Assembly: GCA_902790525.1 (NCBI GenBank)
Contig: CADASI010000042.1
Coordinates: 1-50,248, forward strand
Direction: 5' to 3'
From: an uncultured Eubacteriales bacterium
GTDB taxonomy: Bacteria; Bacillota; Clostridia; Christensenellales; Aristaeellaceae
DNA: 50,248 nucleotides
Shown: piece by piece, positions 1-7,559 of the stretch
Numbering within the stretch: position 1 is the stretch's first letter
Layout: the number at the start of each line of letters is the position of its first letter
Translations under genes and position numbers: made by a program
Notes under the pieces: generated by a model
Told to the model about the DNA's origin: nothing
The model's input: only the letters and a program-made list of their open reading frames with translations
Database searches by the model: none

Positions 1-50
1 TATTCTTCTTCGCTGATCTGGAATCTGCTCATTTTCTTCACCCATTCCAT
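1..50 (-). CDS. 5' end of an unknown gene running off the left edge
   Basis: An open frame leaves the window on the minus strand. In-frame ATGs lie at 50 and 32. The peptide from the second begins MSRFQISEEE. A possible promoter reads TATACA (77-72), 17 bases, TATAAT (54-49), which would favour the ATG at 32 with a very short leader. Only about 16 codons are visible, so no function can be given and the frame could be chance. Confidence 0.3.
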   Translation of the reverse strand, partial: MEWVKKMSRFQISEEE

Positions 51-102
51 TATATCACACTTTATCGTTTTTGTATAGATTTTAGAATGGGTTTAGTATG
101 AC

Positions 103-207
103 ATGACCAATGTGCGCTACAACGGGAAACTGAAGAACGTCGTTGTATTTAACGACAAAAAGAATGACATCCGCAATTGGCTTACAGAGATTATTACAGC
201 GGTCTAA
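103..207 (+). CDS. 34-codon ORF, possibly a gene fragment
   Basis: An ATG-initiated frame of 34 codons ends at TAA 205-207. The peptide (MTNVRYNGKLKNVVVF...) is basic and looks like the end of a larger protein rather than random sequence, but I do not recognise a family. There is no good ribosome binding site upstream. The surrounding 450 bases are AT-richer than the rest of the window and lie beside recombinase remnants, so a leftover fragment of mobile DNA is likely. Confidence 0.2.
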   Translation: MTNVRYNGKLKNVVVFNDKKNDIRNWLTEIITAV

Positions 208-226
208 CGACATAGCATTGAACAAC

Positions 227-283
227 GAACCCCTTTGGACTCTCCTAAACAATCACACGTTGGGGGAGGGTTCAAAGGGGTTC
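227..283. repeat. 11-bp perfect inverted repeat
   Basis: GAACCCCTTTG at 227-237 is matched by CAAAGGGGTTC at 273-283, with further complementarity inside (CTCTCC against GGGGGAG). The stretch 208-451 otherwise holds no gene I can support. The hairpin lies beside the recombinase remnant and could be a terminator, an end of an old mobile element, or a recombination site. Confidence 0.5.
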
Positions 284-365
284 ATCGTTTTATTGTATCA
301 AATCTGCAAGAGAGATAGACCTGCTCTCCATCAAGTCAATCAGCCGATTTATGACAAAAAAAGAA

Positions 366-414
366 ACCCCGCCATCGCCGCGACCACAAATGCTGATCGC
401 CACAACAGCGGGGT
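366..414 (-). terminator. Probable terminator of the recombinase remnant
   Basis: On the minus strand ACCCCGC pairs with GCGGGGT (414-408 with 372-366) and is followed by a T-rich run (TTTCTTTTTTT). It lies 38 bases past the recombinase stop codon at 452, in the right orientation to end that transcript. Confidence 0.55.
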
Positions 415-451
415 AAAAAACGAAGGCTCCGCAGTCAGTTCTGCAAAGCCC

Positions 452-690
452 TCATTCCGTGATATTCCCTATGAAATTGTAGATGATTTTGATTTCCTGC
501 TTCTTCACGCCATCGACCATCTTTGCCTGTCCGATCTCGATGCGATCAATCAGGGTGGCGACGATTTCCGGCGTCAGTTCCTGCATTCCCGTGTATTTCC
601 GGACCACCCGGATGAACTGTTTCGCATTGTCCGATGTGGCTCTGGCTGCAGTGATCTGCACCTGGAGGGTTTCACATTTCGCTCTATGGG
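452..690 (-). pseudogene. C-terminal remnant of a large serine recombinase
   Basis: The last ~75 codons match the C-terminal DUF4368-type region of large serine recombinases of Clostridial conjugative transposons. They show the typical run TSDNAKQFIRVVRKYT, the LTPEIVATLIDRIEI segment and the IIYNFIGNI ending. The resolvase catalytic domain, zinc-ribbon and coiled-coil parts are absent. Upstream of about 690 the sequence changes abruptly into an unrelated acyltransferase-like fragment on the same strand, in another frame. No start codon or ribosome binding site belongs to this piece. It is the end of a mobile element's integrase left after recombination or deletion. The boundary is estimated from where family similarity stops. 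Confidence 0.75.
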
Positions 691-1362
691 ATTGGAAAAC
701 GTCTGTAGAAAATCGAGGGTGAAGCGCCCGTTCACTGCGGATATTTCAACGGTCATGCCATCTGCTGCCGAGGACGTCCACAGCCGGAAATCACGGATAT
801 ACTGCTCGGCTTCCTGATAGTTGGCCTTGCCGACATAGCTCACGGTGGCCGTGACGACCCTGCACATTTTCCTCCTGGGTCTGGGCAAACACCATGCCTC
901 GGTAGGCAGTGGCCTGCAGTGGCCAGTCGCGCATCTTGTCCTTATACTCCAGGAATGCGCCGCCGACCAGACTTTGGTGCGCCAGTGGCGCGTGCAGCGC
1001 TTTCCTCTGATTTACGCACAGTGTGATGCGAATGATGTCCTTCGCCTCCGGGAATAACTTCGCAATGGCCCGGCTGAGCAGCAGCGAGACCATGGTGCCA
1101 GGGCTGCCGTCGTTGTCCAGATTGAATTTCATAAATTCGGACTCGGATATAGCAATGCTATACACGGTATGCCGGTGGTCGCTCTCAAAGCCTGCCAGAG
1201 AGAAGAGATTCAGAGCGTCAGGCATCTGTTCATGTTGCGTAGGGCTCGGCAAATCGGCCTTGTTCGCCATGGGGTCGATCCACTCCTCCTCCGGTATTTC
1301 ATCCCCAGCCAGGCGGATGCCCTCTTCCTTCAGTCTGACGTCATACCGCTCAGAGCAATAGT
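691..1362 (-). pseudogene. Truncated, frameshifted condensation/acyltransferase-like gene
   Basis: Two overlapping minus frames join into one protein-like sequence. The upstream part (1362 to about 868) runs YYCSERYDVRL... through VNQRKALHAPLAHQSL. The downstream part continues from about 868 with TATVSYVGKANY... to DFLQTFSNP. A single frameshift near 868 is needed to join them. The composition and the VNGRF/DFLQTFS-like end resemble the condensation/alcohol-acetyltransferase-like superfamily of CoA-dependent acyltransferases, but the assignment is from memory of the family and is weak. Both ends are missing: the 5' side stops where a Fic gene begins on the opposite strand (about 1363) and the 3' side stops at the recombinase fragment (about 690). 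It cannot make a functional enzyme. Confidence 0.5.
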
Positions 1363-1933
1363 AATGGACGCGATCATCCGCCACCTCGCGGTGTTCATTT
1401 CGAGGCAGTGGCAGATCCACGCATTCGGAGAGGGCAACACCAGGACGACGGCCGTGTTCTTTATCAAGTATCTGCGGACGCTGGGCTTTGATGTGACCAA
1501 CGACATCTTCGCCGAGAACGCATGGTACTTTCGCAACGCCCTCGTGCGGGCCAACTACAACGACCTGAAAAACGGCATCCATGAGACGACGGAATACCTT
1601 GAGCTGTTCCTCCGGAATCTGCTGTTGAACGAGGATCATCCGCTTCAAAACCGGACATTGCACATCAGCGCGGCGTTCAATGCGGCAGAAAAACCGGACA
1701 TTGAAGAATCAAAATCGGACATTGAGAAGCCATTCCGACCCAAGACCGCGCGCCATATCCTGAAACTGCGCGAGGCGTTCCCCGGTCAGACGGTCTTTGG
1801 CCGGTCGGATGTGATGGGCGTAATCGACATAAAGCCGTCAAGGGCCTCGGAGCTGTTGGCGGATATGGTCAGACACGATGTGATCGAACCGGTATCCGGG
1901 CACGGAAAGGGAAAATACCGGTTCAAGCTGTGA
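1363..1933 (+). pseudogene. 3' half of a Fic-family gene
   Basis: The frame contains the Fic core motif in the form HAFGEGNTRT (family consensus HPFxxGNGRT), followed by the usual FFIKYLRTLG, YFRNALVRANY and C-terminal segments, then a linker and a winged-helix-like tail (about 60 residues) ending at TGA 1931-1933. Fic proteins transfer AMP or related groups from nucleotides to target proteins, with the motif His as base. The N-terminal Fic helices that should precede the core are missing; upstream of about 1363 the frame only reads the antisense of the acyltransferase-like fragment. No ribosome binding site supports a start. I call it a 5'-truncated gene. An internal start is possible, but would give a protein lacking part of the fold. 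Confidence 0.7.
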
Positions 1934-1954
1934 TCGCAAAAGGAGGGATAACGC

Positions 1955-2443
1955 ATGTTCCGCGAATACATCGCCCCGGACTTCGACGGCCAGTACCGCT
2001 GGTCCTACGACATGAAGGCGAACAACAACGACGACATGCTCACTTATTCACTGAAATGGCTGTTGTGCTTCACCGTGCCCTTTACCGTGGCGATCCTGGT
2101 GACGTGTTTCAGCACGCGACCACTTCTGTCGGTGGTGTGCTGCGTCGTGTTCAACGCGGTGCTGCTGTCGATCCCGGCGCTGAGCTACAAGGTCCTGCAC
2201 ACCAGCCTCAGCTTCCGGCTCTCGGAGGAGGAGATCGAAACCTGGCCCAAGCGCCGCCGCGACAGCGGGATAACCCCGCTTTGTATCGTCAAGCAGATCC
2301 ACCTCTTCCCGGAGAGGGACCTGATACTGCTGCGCTGCGGCCTGCTCGGCAGCGTGCGCGTGTATGCCCCCAAGGCCGATTTTGAGAAAGTAGTGGAGCT
2401 CATACGCGAGCGCGCGCCGGAGGGCACGCAGTTTTTCAAATAA
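1955..2443 (+). CDS. YcxB-like two-helix membrane protein
   Basis: A 162-residue protein starts at ATG 1955 behind a strong AAAGGAGGG site at 1939-1947. Residues ~30-80 hold two hydrophobic segments separated by a short turn. The rest is cytoplasmic and resembles the PH-like C-terminal domain of YcxB-family proteins: a strand-rich stretch after LSFRLSEEEIE, with positions suggestive of YcxB-type folds. The function of this family is not established. It follows the broken Fic gene by 21 bases and precedes a separate promoter for the next gene, so it may be expressed from a promoter inside the scar region or be newly juxtaposed. Confidence 0.55.
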   Translation: MFREYIAPDFDGQYRWSYDMKANNNDDMLTYSLKWLLCFTVPFTVAILVTCFSTRPLLSVVCCVVFNAVLLSIPALSYKVLHTSLSFRLSEEEIETWPKRRRDSGITPLCIVKQIHLFPERDLILLRCGLLGSVRVYAPKADFEKVVELIRERAPEGTQFFK

Positions 2444-2454
2444 TGGCAAAATCC

Positions 2455-2483
2455 TTGCAATATTTATCATAATGTGGTAAAAT
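2455..2483 (+). promoter_or_regulatory. Sigma-A type promoter for the secreted hydrolase
   Basis: TTGCAA at 2455-2460, a 17-base spacer, and TAAAAT at 2478-2483. It lies about 80 bases before the ATG at 2561. Confidence 0.6.
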
Positions 2484-2560
2484 GAAGTGAATAATTATAT
2501 CTGCCTGAATGTTCGGTCGATAGATCAAACCCGATGTTCACACAAAAGGAGAACACCGCG

Positions 2561-4066
2561 ATGAAAAAAACAAGTATACTGCGCGCATTATCTATGACGG
2601 CGGCGCTAGCGCTGGCGCTCTCATTTGCCGGAGTGGCGGAAACGGAATTTGAGGAGGATGAGATCGAAATCATCATCACCGCGGAAGAAGTGGACGCGCC
2701 CGTCGAATCCGGCGAGATGGACCTCTGCGACGATTCTGAACTGTCCGTCGCCGAGCCCGAAGACCCGCCCGCCCTCGTCACGGACGATATGGAGTCGGCC
2801 CCCGACCCCCTGCCGGACGATGTGGACATGACGCTCGACGATGCCGTGCCGTCGGAGGATGCCGTTCCCGACGAGGATGATGTGCCTCCGGAGGATGACG
2901 TGCCCGCCGAGGATGCCCCCGAGGCGGATGATGAGGATGTCCCCGAGGCGGTGGAGGATGCCGATGCTCCGCAGGAAACGCCCGGGAGCGCGCCTGAGAC
3001 CGCGGAGGTTCCCGCGGACGATCCCGCGCCCGCGGCGGTAAAGGACGCCGCCCCGGCGGACCTGCCCGGCGACGCCGAAGCCCCCGCCCCGGAAGCCAAC
3101 ACGCCCGCCCCGGAAGAACCGGAAGCCCCGGCTCCCGACGCCGACGCCGACGCGAAGACCACGCCGCCCGCGCTGTCCAACGCGGAGATGGCGGACAACA
3201 TACGCGCCGCGTCGCTGGGCGCGAAGACTTCCGCGCTGGCCAACATCGCCGAGCTGCTGATGAACCACGGCTTTGAGCCCGCCTTTGCCGCGGGCGTCTG
3301 CGCGAACGTCTATTCCGAGGGCAGCTACGGACTGTTCGAGCGAAGCGGCTACATGGGCAGCTCGGAGCACCCCGATCTTCAGTACATACGCCCCAAATAC
3401 TTCTGCTACCTCGACGGCGGCAGCTACTACACCCGCGGCGAGAGCGGCTACGTGGTCACCGACGTGTACCTGTCCCCGGACGACATGGACGCCTACACCG
3501 GCGCCGCGCGGGTGCACATGCGCTACGGCGACGAAAACTACTACCTCGACAACTGGTCAGGCAGGCGCGTCTGGGAGATTAACCTGGACGATCTTGAGGA
3601 ATTCATGGTCCAGCTGGCCGGGCTCAAGCTGCAATTCGGCACGCCGGACGCCTGGGTCTACGACAAAGCCACGGACACCTGGGAGTACAACGAGGCCCAG
3701 GAGGGCGCGGAGTCCTGGCGTGGCAAGTTCGGGCTGGGCTGCGTCCAGTGGACCGGCGAGGAGGCCCTGAACCTGCTGGCGGTCTATCGCAAACACGCCG
3801 GGGCGGGCAGCGCGACCATCACCCGCAAGCAGGCCATCGCCGCCGAGCATGAGATGATACTGAAGGACCTCCGGGGCCGCTACAAAAAGGTCTACGACGG
3901 CTGGAAGCGGGAGAACGGGGACGCGCTCGACTGCCCGGAGGCCGCCCGCAGCGCCGGCTCCTGGGTATGCCTGAAGTATGAGATCCCCGCCAATCGCGAG
4001 GCAAAGGCCATAAGCCGCGGCAAAAAGGCCGCGGAGATCTACAAAATCATGGTCGGGGAAGGCTGA
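2561..4066 (+). CDS. Secreted phage tail-lysozyme-type cell wall hydrolase with acidic stalk
   Basis: The start is ATG 2561, chosen because AAAGGAG sits 10 bases upstream; an in-frame ATG at 2534 lies before that site. Residues 1-27 form a signal peptide (KK, long Ala/Leu core, AGVAE). Residues ~28-215 are a low-complexity stalk rich in Asp, Glu, Pro and Ala, with almost no Lys or Arg. The C-terminal ~280 residues look like the phage tail tip lysozyme family: NIAELLMNHGFEPAFAAGV, then NVYSEGSYGLFE with the likely catalytic Glu, and FGLGCVQWTG near the cleft. Such domains cut peptidoglycan. Export plus a long charged stalk suggests action in or on the wall. No LPXTG or SLH anchor is visible. 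Confidence 0.75.
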   Translation: MKKTSILRALSMTAALALALSFAGVAETEFEEDEIEIIITAEEVDAPVESGEMDLCDDSELSVAEPEDPPALVTDDMESAPDPLPDDVDMTLDDAVPSEDAVPDEDDVPPEDDVPAEDAPEADDEDVPEAVEDADAPQETPGSAPETAEVPADDPAPAAVKDAAPADLPGDAEAPAPEANTPAPEEPEAPAPDADADAKTTPPALSNAEMADNIRAASLGAKTSALANIAELLMNHGFEPAFAAGVCANVYSEGSYGLFERSGYMGSSEHPDLQYIRPKYFCYLDGGSYYTRGESGYVVTDVYLSPDDMDAYTGAARVHMRYGDENYYLDNWSGRRVWEINLDDLEEFMVQLAGLKLQFGTPDAWVYDKATDTWEYNEAQEGAESWRGKFGLGCVQWTGEEALNLLAVYRKHAGAGSATITRKQAIAAEHEMILKDLRGRYKKVYDGWKRENGDALDCPEAARSAGSWVCLKYEIPANREAKAISRGKKAAEIYKIMVGEG

Positions 4067-4124
4067 CCGGCGTGAATCCCGCGCCGCCCGACAAAGTGTA
4101 TTGTCATGAAAGGATGTGCCGTCA

Positions 4125-4892
4125 ATGCCCTCTTCCTATCCGATCATAGAATACGATTACGCCTCCAAAGCGGTGTTCCAGCCGGATCAGCATGATCTCG
4201 GCATACACTTCCCGCCCTGCGTGGCGTTCCCGTTCGTGGGCGACGCGGTGGACGCCTATGCCGCCGAGCACGATCTCCCAGTGATCGCCACCTACGAGAC
4301 CGTCACCTGCAACTATCCCGTCTACCGCGTCTCCGACGCGCTGTGCCTGTGCCAGGCGCCCATCGGCGCGCCCGTCGCCGTACAGCTCATGGACTGGATG
4401 ATCTGCTACGGGGTCGAGCGGGTGATCTCCGTCGCCTCCTGCGGCGCGCTGGTCGACCTGCCCGAGAACGCCCTCGTGATTCCCCGCCGGGCGCTGAGGG
4501 ACGAGGGCACGTCCTATCACTACATGCCGCCGGCCCGGTGGAGCTATCCCGACGACGGCGTGCAGCAGATGATCAAGGACCTGTTCGACGCCGAGGGCAT
4601 CGCGTACACCGACACCGACACCTGGACGACGGACGCCATCTACCGCGAGACCGTCGACAAGGTGCGCCGCGCGCGCTCCGAGGGCTGCGGCGTGGTGGAC
4701 ATGCAGTGCTCCGCGCTGTGCGCGTGCGCCGAGTTCCGGCGCGTGCAGTTCGGGCAGTTCCTCTACGTCACGGACAGCTTGGCCGACCCCGAGGCGTATG
4801 ACCGCCGCAACTGGGGCAAGGAGGCGCTGTTGCCGATGCTGGAGCTGTGCATAAAGGCGTCCGGGCAGCCATACGTCTCCCCGTGGGGATAA
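4125..4892 (+). CDS. Nucleoside phosphorylase, PNP/UDP family
   Basis: A 255-residue cytoplasmic protein of the trimeric/hexameric nucleoside phosphorylase superfamily, which splits nucleosides with phosphate to base and ribose-1-phosphate. Seen: ISVASCGAL, the RDEGTSYHY segment, and VVDMQCSALCA near the ribose site. In relatives this last motif is normally (V/D)MECSAL, with Glu contacting ribose; here codon 194 is CAG (Gln), one base from GAG. The start is ATG 4125 with AAAGGA about 11 bases upstream; a GTG at 4116 is in frame but overlaps that site. It stands alone, convergent with the DUF3795 gene. The base specificity cannot be told from sequence, and activity is uncertain given the Gln. 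Confidence 0.75.
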   Translation: MPSSYPIIEYDYASKAVFQPDQHDLGIHFPPCVAFPFVGDAVDAYAAEHDLPVIATYETVTCNYPVYRVSDALCLCQAPIGAPVAVQLMDWMICYGVERVISVASCGALVDLPENALVIPRRALRDEGTSYHYMPPARWSYPDDGVQQMIKDLFDAEGIAYTDTDTWTTDAIYRETVDKVRRARSEGCGVVDMQCSALCACAEFRRVQFGQFLYVTDSLADPEAYDRRNWGKEALLPMLELCIKASGQPYVSPWG

Positions 4893-4942
4893 ATTATGCC
4901 GTGATCTCGATCTGGTTGCCCTCTATGGCCACGATACAGCTC

Positions 4943-5347
4943 TCATAGTACCCGTCTGCCCGTACGGATAAAGTCGATCAGCGCCTCGAGGTCGTCGAAA
5001 TCGTCGTAGTCCCCCATGATCCCCTCGCGGTGGTACACGATGCCGCTTTGCTCGTTGCGCTCCAGGCAGTCGAGCAGCGCGTCCATGCCGTAGCGACGGG
5101 CAAATTCGGCAAACGCCCGCGCCTTGATCTTGTCGGCGTAGAGCCCCTTGCGGCATTCGGCGGGTTCGCATTCGTAGCAGCCTTTCAGCTTCCTGTCGAT
5201 CACGCACCTGCGGTTTTCGCACCATTCCGCGTCCTTGCACCAGGACAGCTCCAGAAACCCGTCCCGCTTGCAGCCCTTGCAGGCGACGTTCTCCGAGCAG
5301 AGGCAGCAGGCCAGGCCGCAACGGGCGATGCCAAGTTCTCTCTTCAC
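4943..5347 (-). CDS. DUF3795 cysteine-rich protein, probably frameshifted at the C-terminus
   Basis: A 134-residue protein with clustered cysteines (CGLACCLCSENVACKGC, then WCKDAEWCENRRC and CYECEPAEC), the pattern of the DUF3795 family of presumed metal-binding proteins of unknown role. The start is GTG 5347, overlapping the TGA of the upstream MBL gene (5346-5344) with GGGGGG about 10 bases before it, which indicates translational coupling. The C-terminus ends abruptly as RTGRRVL. Dropping one G near 4953 would instead continue RRYYESCIVAIEGNQIEITA to a TAA at 4896-4894, a more family-like ending. So a one-base insertion probably truncated it, or it is a sequencing error in a GGG run. Confidence 0.75.
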   Translation of the reverse strand: MKRELGIARCGLACCLCSENVACKGCKRDGFLELSWCKDAEWCENRRCVIDRKLKGCYECEPAECRKGLYADKIKARAFAEFARRYGMDALLDCLERNEQSGIVYHREGIMGDYDDFDDLEALIDFIRTGRRVL

Positions 5348-6229
5348 AGATTCATACCCCCCAGTTCAATACTCGTCAGCGGAGGCTGTATGAGGCAGTT
5401 CACGCCGTGCGCCGCGCAGTATCGCGCCAGTCTGTGAAAGACCACATCGGTCCGCTCGATCAGCCGCGGCATGCCCCTGATGGCAACTTCGAAAAACCCT
5501 GTTTTCGCAAGCATTGCCTCGGAAAGAAACCTTGTTTTACAGGGTTTTCCGAAGTAATGTATGCGGCAAAGTGAGGTTCGTCTCGGCGAAGAAGCGCGCC
5601 TGCGTGGCGGCGTCGGCCTTCGCCAGCCCCGCCACGCCCAGGAACAGCGCGTCCGCCGACAGGCCGTCGAGCTGTCCCTCGATGTAGTTGAAGCTGGGGC
5701 GGATCAGTATCCTCTCTCCCCCGTTTTCCACGTAAAAGTCATAGGAGCCGCCCTCGCTGTAATCCCGAAACCTCGCGGGCTGTTTTAGGGGCGCATTGAT
5801 CGGCACGCCCAGGTCGTTGTTGAGCAGTGTCGGCTTTGAATGCAGCGATTTGATCACGCGGATGTCGTACCCGCCGACGGCGAACCGGCTGCCGTGTTCA
5901 AACACGACGATCCTCTCCTCCGGCACGCCGCCGCCCAGGGCGACGTTCTTCGCGGACGCGCTGCCGTACACGGTCGCGCCGCACTTTGTGGCGATGTACG
6001 GCATGTCCATGACGTGGTCGTGGTGTGTGTGGGAGATGAATATGGCCCGAAGCCCGTCTATCCCGTGGGCACTGATCAGCCTGTCGCAGAGCGCGGCGTC
6101 CGTGGCGACCCTCGCGTTCAGCACGTACTTTGCCAGCGAGGGCCGCGTGACGTGCGCGTCAAACAGCACCTGATCGGTGCCGTCGTCAAACAGCAGGGTC
6201 GTCGTTCCGAAATAGGTGACCTTGAGCAT
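5344..6229 (-). pseudogene. MBL-fold metallo-hydrolase interrupted by a palindromic insertion
   Basis: The N-terminal part (6229 to about 5575) is a metallo-beta-lactamase-fold hydrolase with the zinc motif HTHHDH at residues ~67-72 and further family-like segments up to FLGVAGLAKADAAT. The frame then runs into a foreign palindrome (5487-5554) and stops at 5537. Beyond the palindrome the correct C-terminal end resumes: codons from 5487 read VAIRGMPRLIERTDVVFHRL and end SIELGGMNL at TGA 5346-5344. That stop overlaps the GTG of the next gene. Roughly 15-20 residues around the conserved HW-containing loop expected in this family appear lost. The start ATG 6229 has GAGGGG 8 bases upstream. Its substrate is unknown. 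Confidence 0.8.
5487..5554. repeat. Palindromic insertion inside the MBL gene
   Basis: Imperfect inverted arms CTTCGAAAAACCCTGTTTT (from 5487) and the complement of CTTCGGAAAACCCTGTAAA (ending 5554) enclose about 26 bases. Coding similarity to the MBL protein stops at one edge and resumes at the other. It is too short to encode anything and looks like a small non-autonomous repeat. The true outer edge on the right may lie some 20 bases further, to about 5573. Confidence 0.6.
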
Positions 6230-6249
6230 ACATTATCCCCTCATCAGAG

Positions 6250-6289
6250 CGCCGGCCGGGGCGACGATAATGCCCCGGCCGGCGTTTTT
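6250..6289. terminator. Strong GC hairpin between ahcY and the MBL gene
   Basis: A 13-bp perfect stem, CGCCGGCCGGGGC (250-262) with its complement (272-284), loop of 9. The T-run (285-289) follows it on the plus strand, so as a classical terminator it points against the minus-strand genes. On the minus strand it lies directly after the ahcY stop and could act as a weaker, U-poor terminator or a 3'-end protector. Confidence 0.55.
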
Positions 6290-6292
6290 CCG

Positions 6293-7537
6293 TCAGATCG
6301 CAGAGTTGTTCAGATAGGCCTCCTGCTCGGGCGTCAGGCAGTCGATGCTGATCCCGAGGAACCTGAGCTTGCGCCGGGCGACCTCCATGTCCACCTCGAC
6401 GGGCACGTCGATCAGCATCTCGCTGAGCGCGCCGGCGTGCTCCACCAGGTACTTCGCGGACAGCGCCTGTATGGCAAACGACATGTCCATGATCTCCGCC
6501 GGGTGCCCGTCGCCCGCGGCGAGGTTCACCAGCCGTCCCTCCGCCAGCACGTACACGTGGCGGCCGTTGGGCAGCGTGTAGCCCATGATGTTGTGGCGCA
6601 TCTCCCGGATGTCGGTTGAGATCTCCCTGAGGCGCTTCATGTCCACCTCCACGTCGAAGTGCCCGGCGTTGCACAGCACCGCGCCCTCCTTCATCTCCAT
6701 GAAGTCCGGCTCCGTGATGACGCCCGCGCAGCCGGTGACCGTCACGAACAGGTCGCCCAGCTTCGCGGCCTCGCGCATCGGCATGACCTCGAAGCCGTCC
6801 ATGTACGCCTCGATAGCCCTGATGGGGTTCACCTCGGTCACCACGACCTTCGCGCCCAGGCCCTTCGCGCGCATGGCGACGCCCTTGCCGCACCAGCCGT
6901 AGCCCGCGACGACCACGGTCTTGCCGGCCACGATCAGGTTGGTGGTGCGGTTGATGCCGTCCCACACGGACTGGCCGGTGCCGTAGCGGTTGTCGAACAG
7001 GTGTTTGCAGTCGGCGTTGTTGACCTTCACCATCGGGAAGCGCAGCTTGCCGGCTTTGTTCATGGCGATCAGCCGCACGATGCCGGTGGTGGTCTCCTCG
7101 CAGCCGCCGATCACGTAGGGAAGCTCGTCCGTCATCTCGGTGTGCAGCATGTGCACCAGATCGCCGCCGTCGTCGATGATGATGTTCGCGTGGTGGGAAA
7201 GGGTCTCGCGGATGTGCGAGAAGTACTCTTCCTCCGTCGCGCCGTGCCAGGCGAACACGTTGAGGCCCGCCTTGACCAGCGCCGCGGCCACGTCGTCCTG
7301 GGTGGACAGCGGGTTGGAGCCGGTCACAAACATCTCCGCGCCGCCCGCGGCCAGCACCTTGCACAGGTAGGCGGTCTTGGCCTCCAGGTGGATGGACAGC
7401 GCGATGCGCTTGCCCGCGAAGGGCTTGTCCCTGGTAAAGTCCGCCTCAAGGCTCCTCAAAAGCGGGCAGTTGCGCCGCACCCACTCGATCTTGTTCTCGC
7501 CGGACGGGGCCAGGTTGATATCTCTGATAATGCTCAT
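6293..7537 (-). CDS. ahcY: S-adenosylhomocysteinase
   Basis: A 414-residue protein, the usual size for bacterial and archaeal SAHH lacking the long insertion. It hydrolyses S-adenosylhomocysteine to adenosine and homocysteine using tightly bound NAD. Seen: SIHLEAKTAYL and GSNPLSTQDDV in the substrate domain, IIDDGGDLV, the RYGTGQSVWDGI segment, the NAD-binding VVAGYGWCGKGVA loop and the C-terminal EIMDMSFA region. The start is ATG 7537 with GGAGGA 8 bases upstream. It follows the second permease gene by 22 bases, so it is the last gene of the nucleoside-importer operon. This couples SAH breakdown, which yields adenosine, to nucleoside handling. Confidence 0.93.
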   Translation of the reverse strand: MSIIRDINLAPSGENKIEWVRRNCPLLRSLEADFTRDKPFAGKRIALSIHLEAKTAYLCKVLAAGGAEMFVTGSNPLSTQDDVAAALVKAGLNVFAWHGATEEEYFSHIRETLSHHANIIIDDGGDLVHMLHTEMTDELPYVIGGCEETTTGIVRLIAMNKAGKLRFPMVKVNNADCKHLFDNRYGTGQSVWDGINRTTNLIVAGKTVVVAGYGWCGKGVAMRAKGLGAKVVVTEVNPIRAIEAYMDGFEVMPMREAAKLGDLFVTVTGCAGVITEPDFMEMKEGAVLCNAGHFDVEVDMKRLREISTDIREMRHNIMGYTLPNGRHVYVLAEGRLVNLAAGDGHPAEIMDMSFAIQALSAKYLVEHAGALSEMLIDVPVEVDMEVARRKLRFLGISIDCLTPEQEAYLNNSAI

Positions 7538-7559
7538 ATCTGTATCCTCCAAATCGTAT

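Noticed and set aside
2467-3246. Ser/Gly/Ala-rich frame that looks like a surface protein
   Set aside because: It is the antisense of the acidic Asp/Glu stalk of the hydrolase (GAG/GAC codons read as Ser/Ala/Gly), with no start signals.
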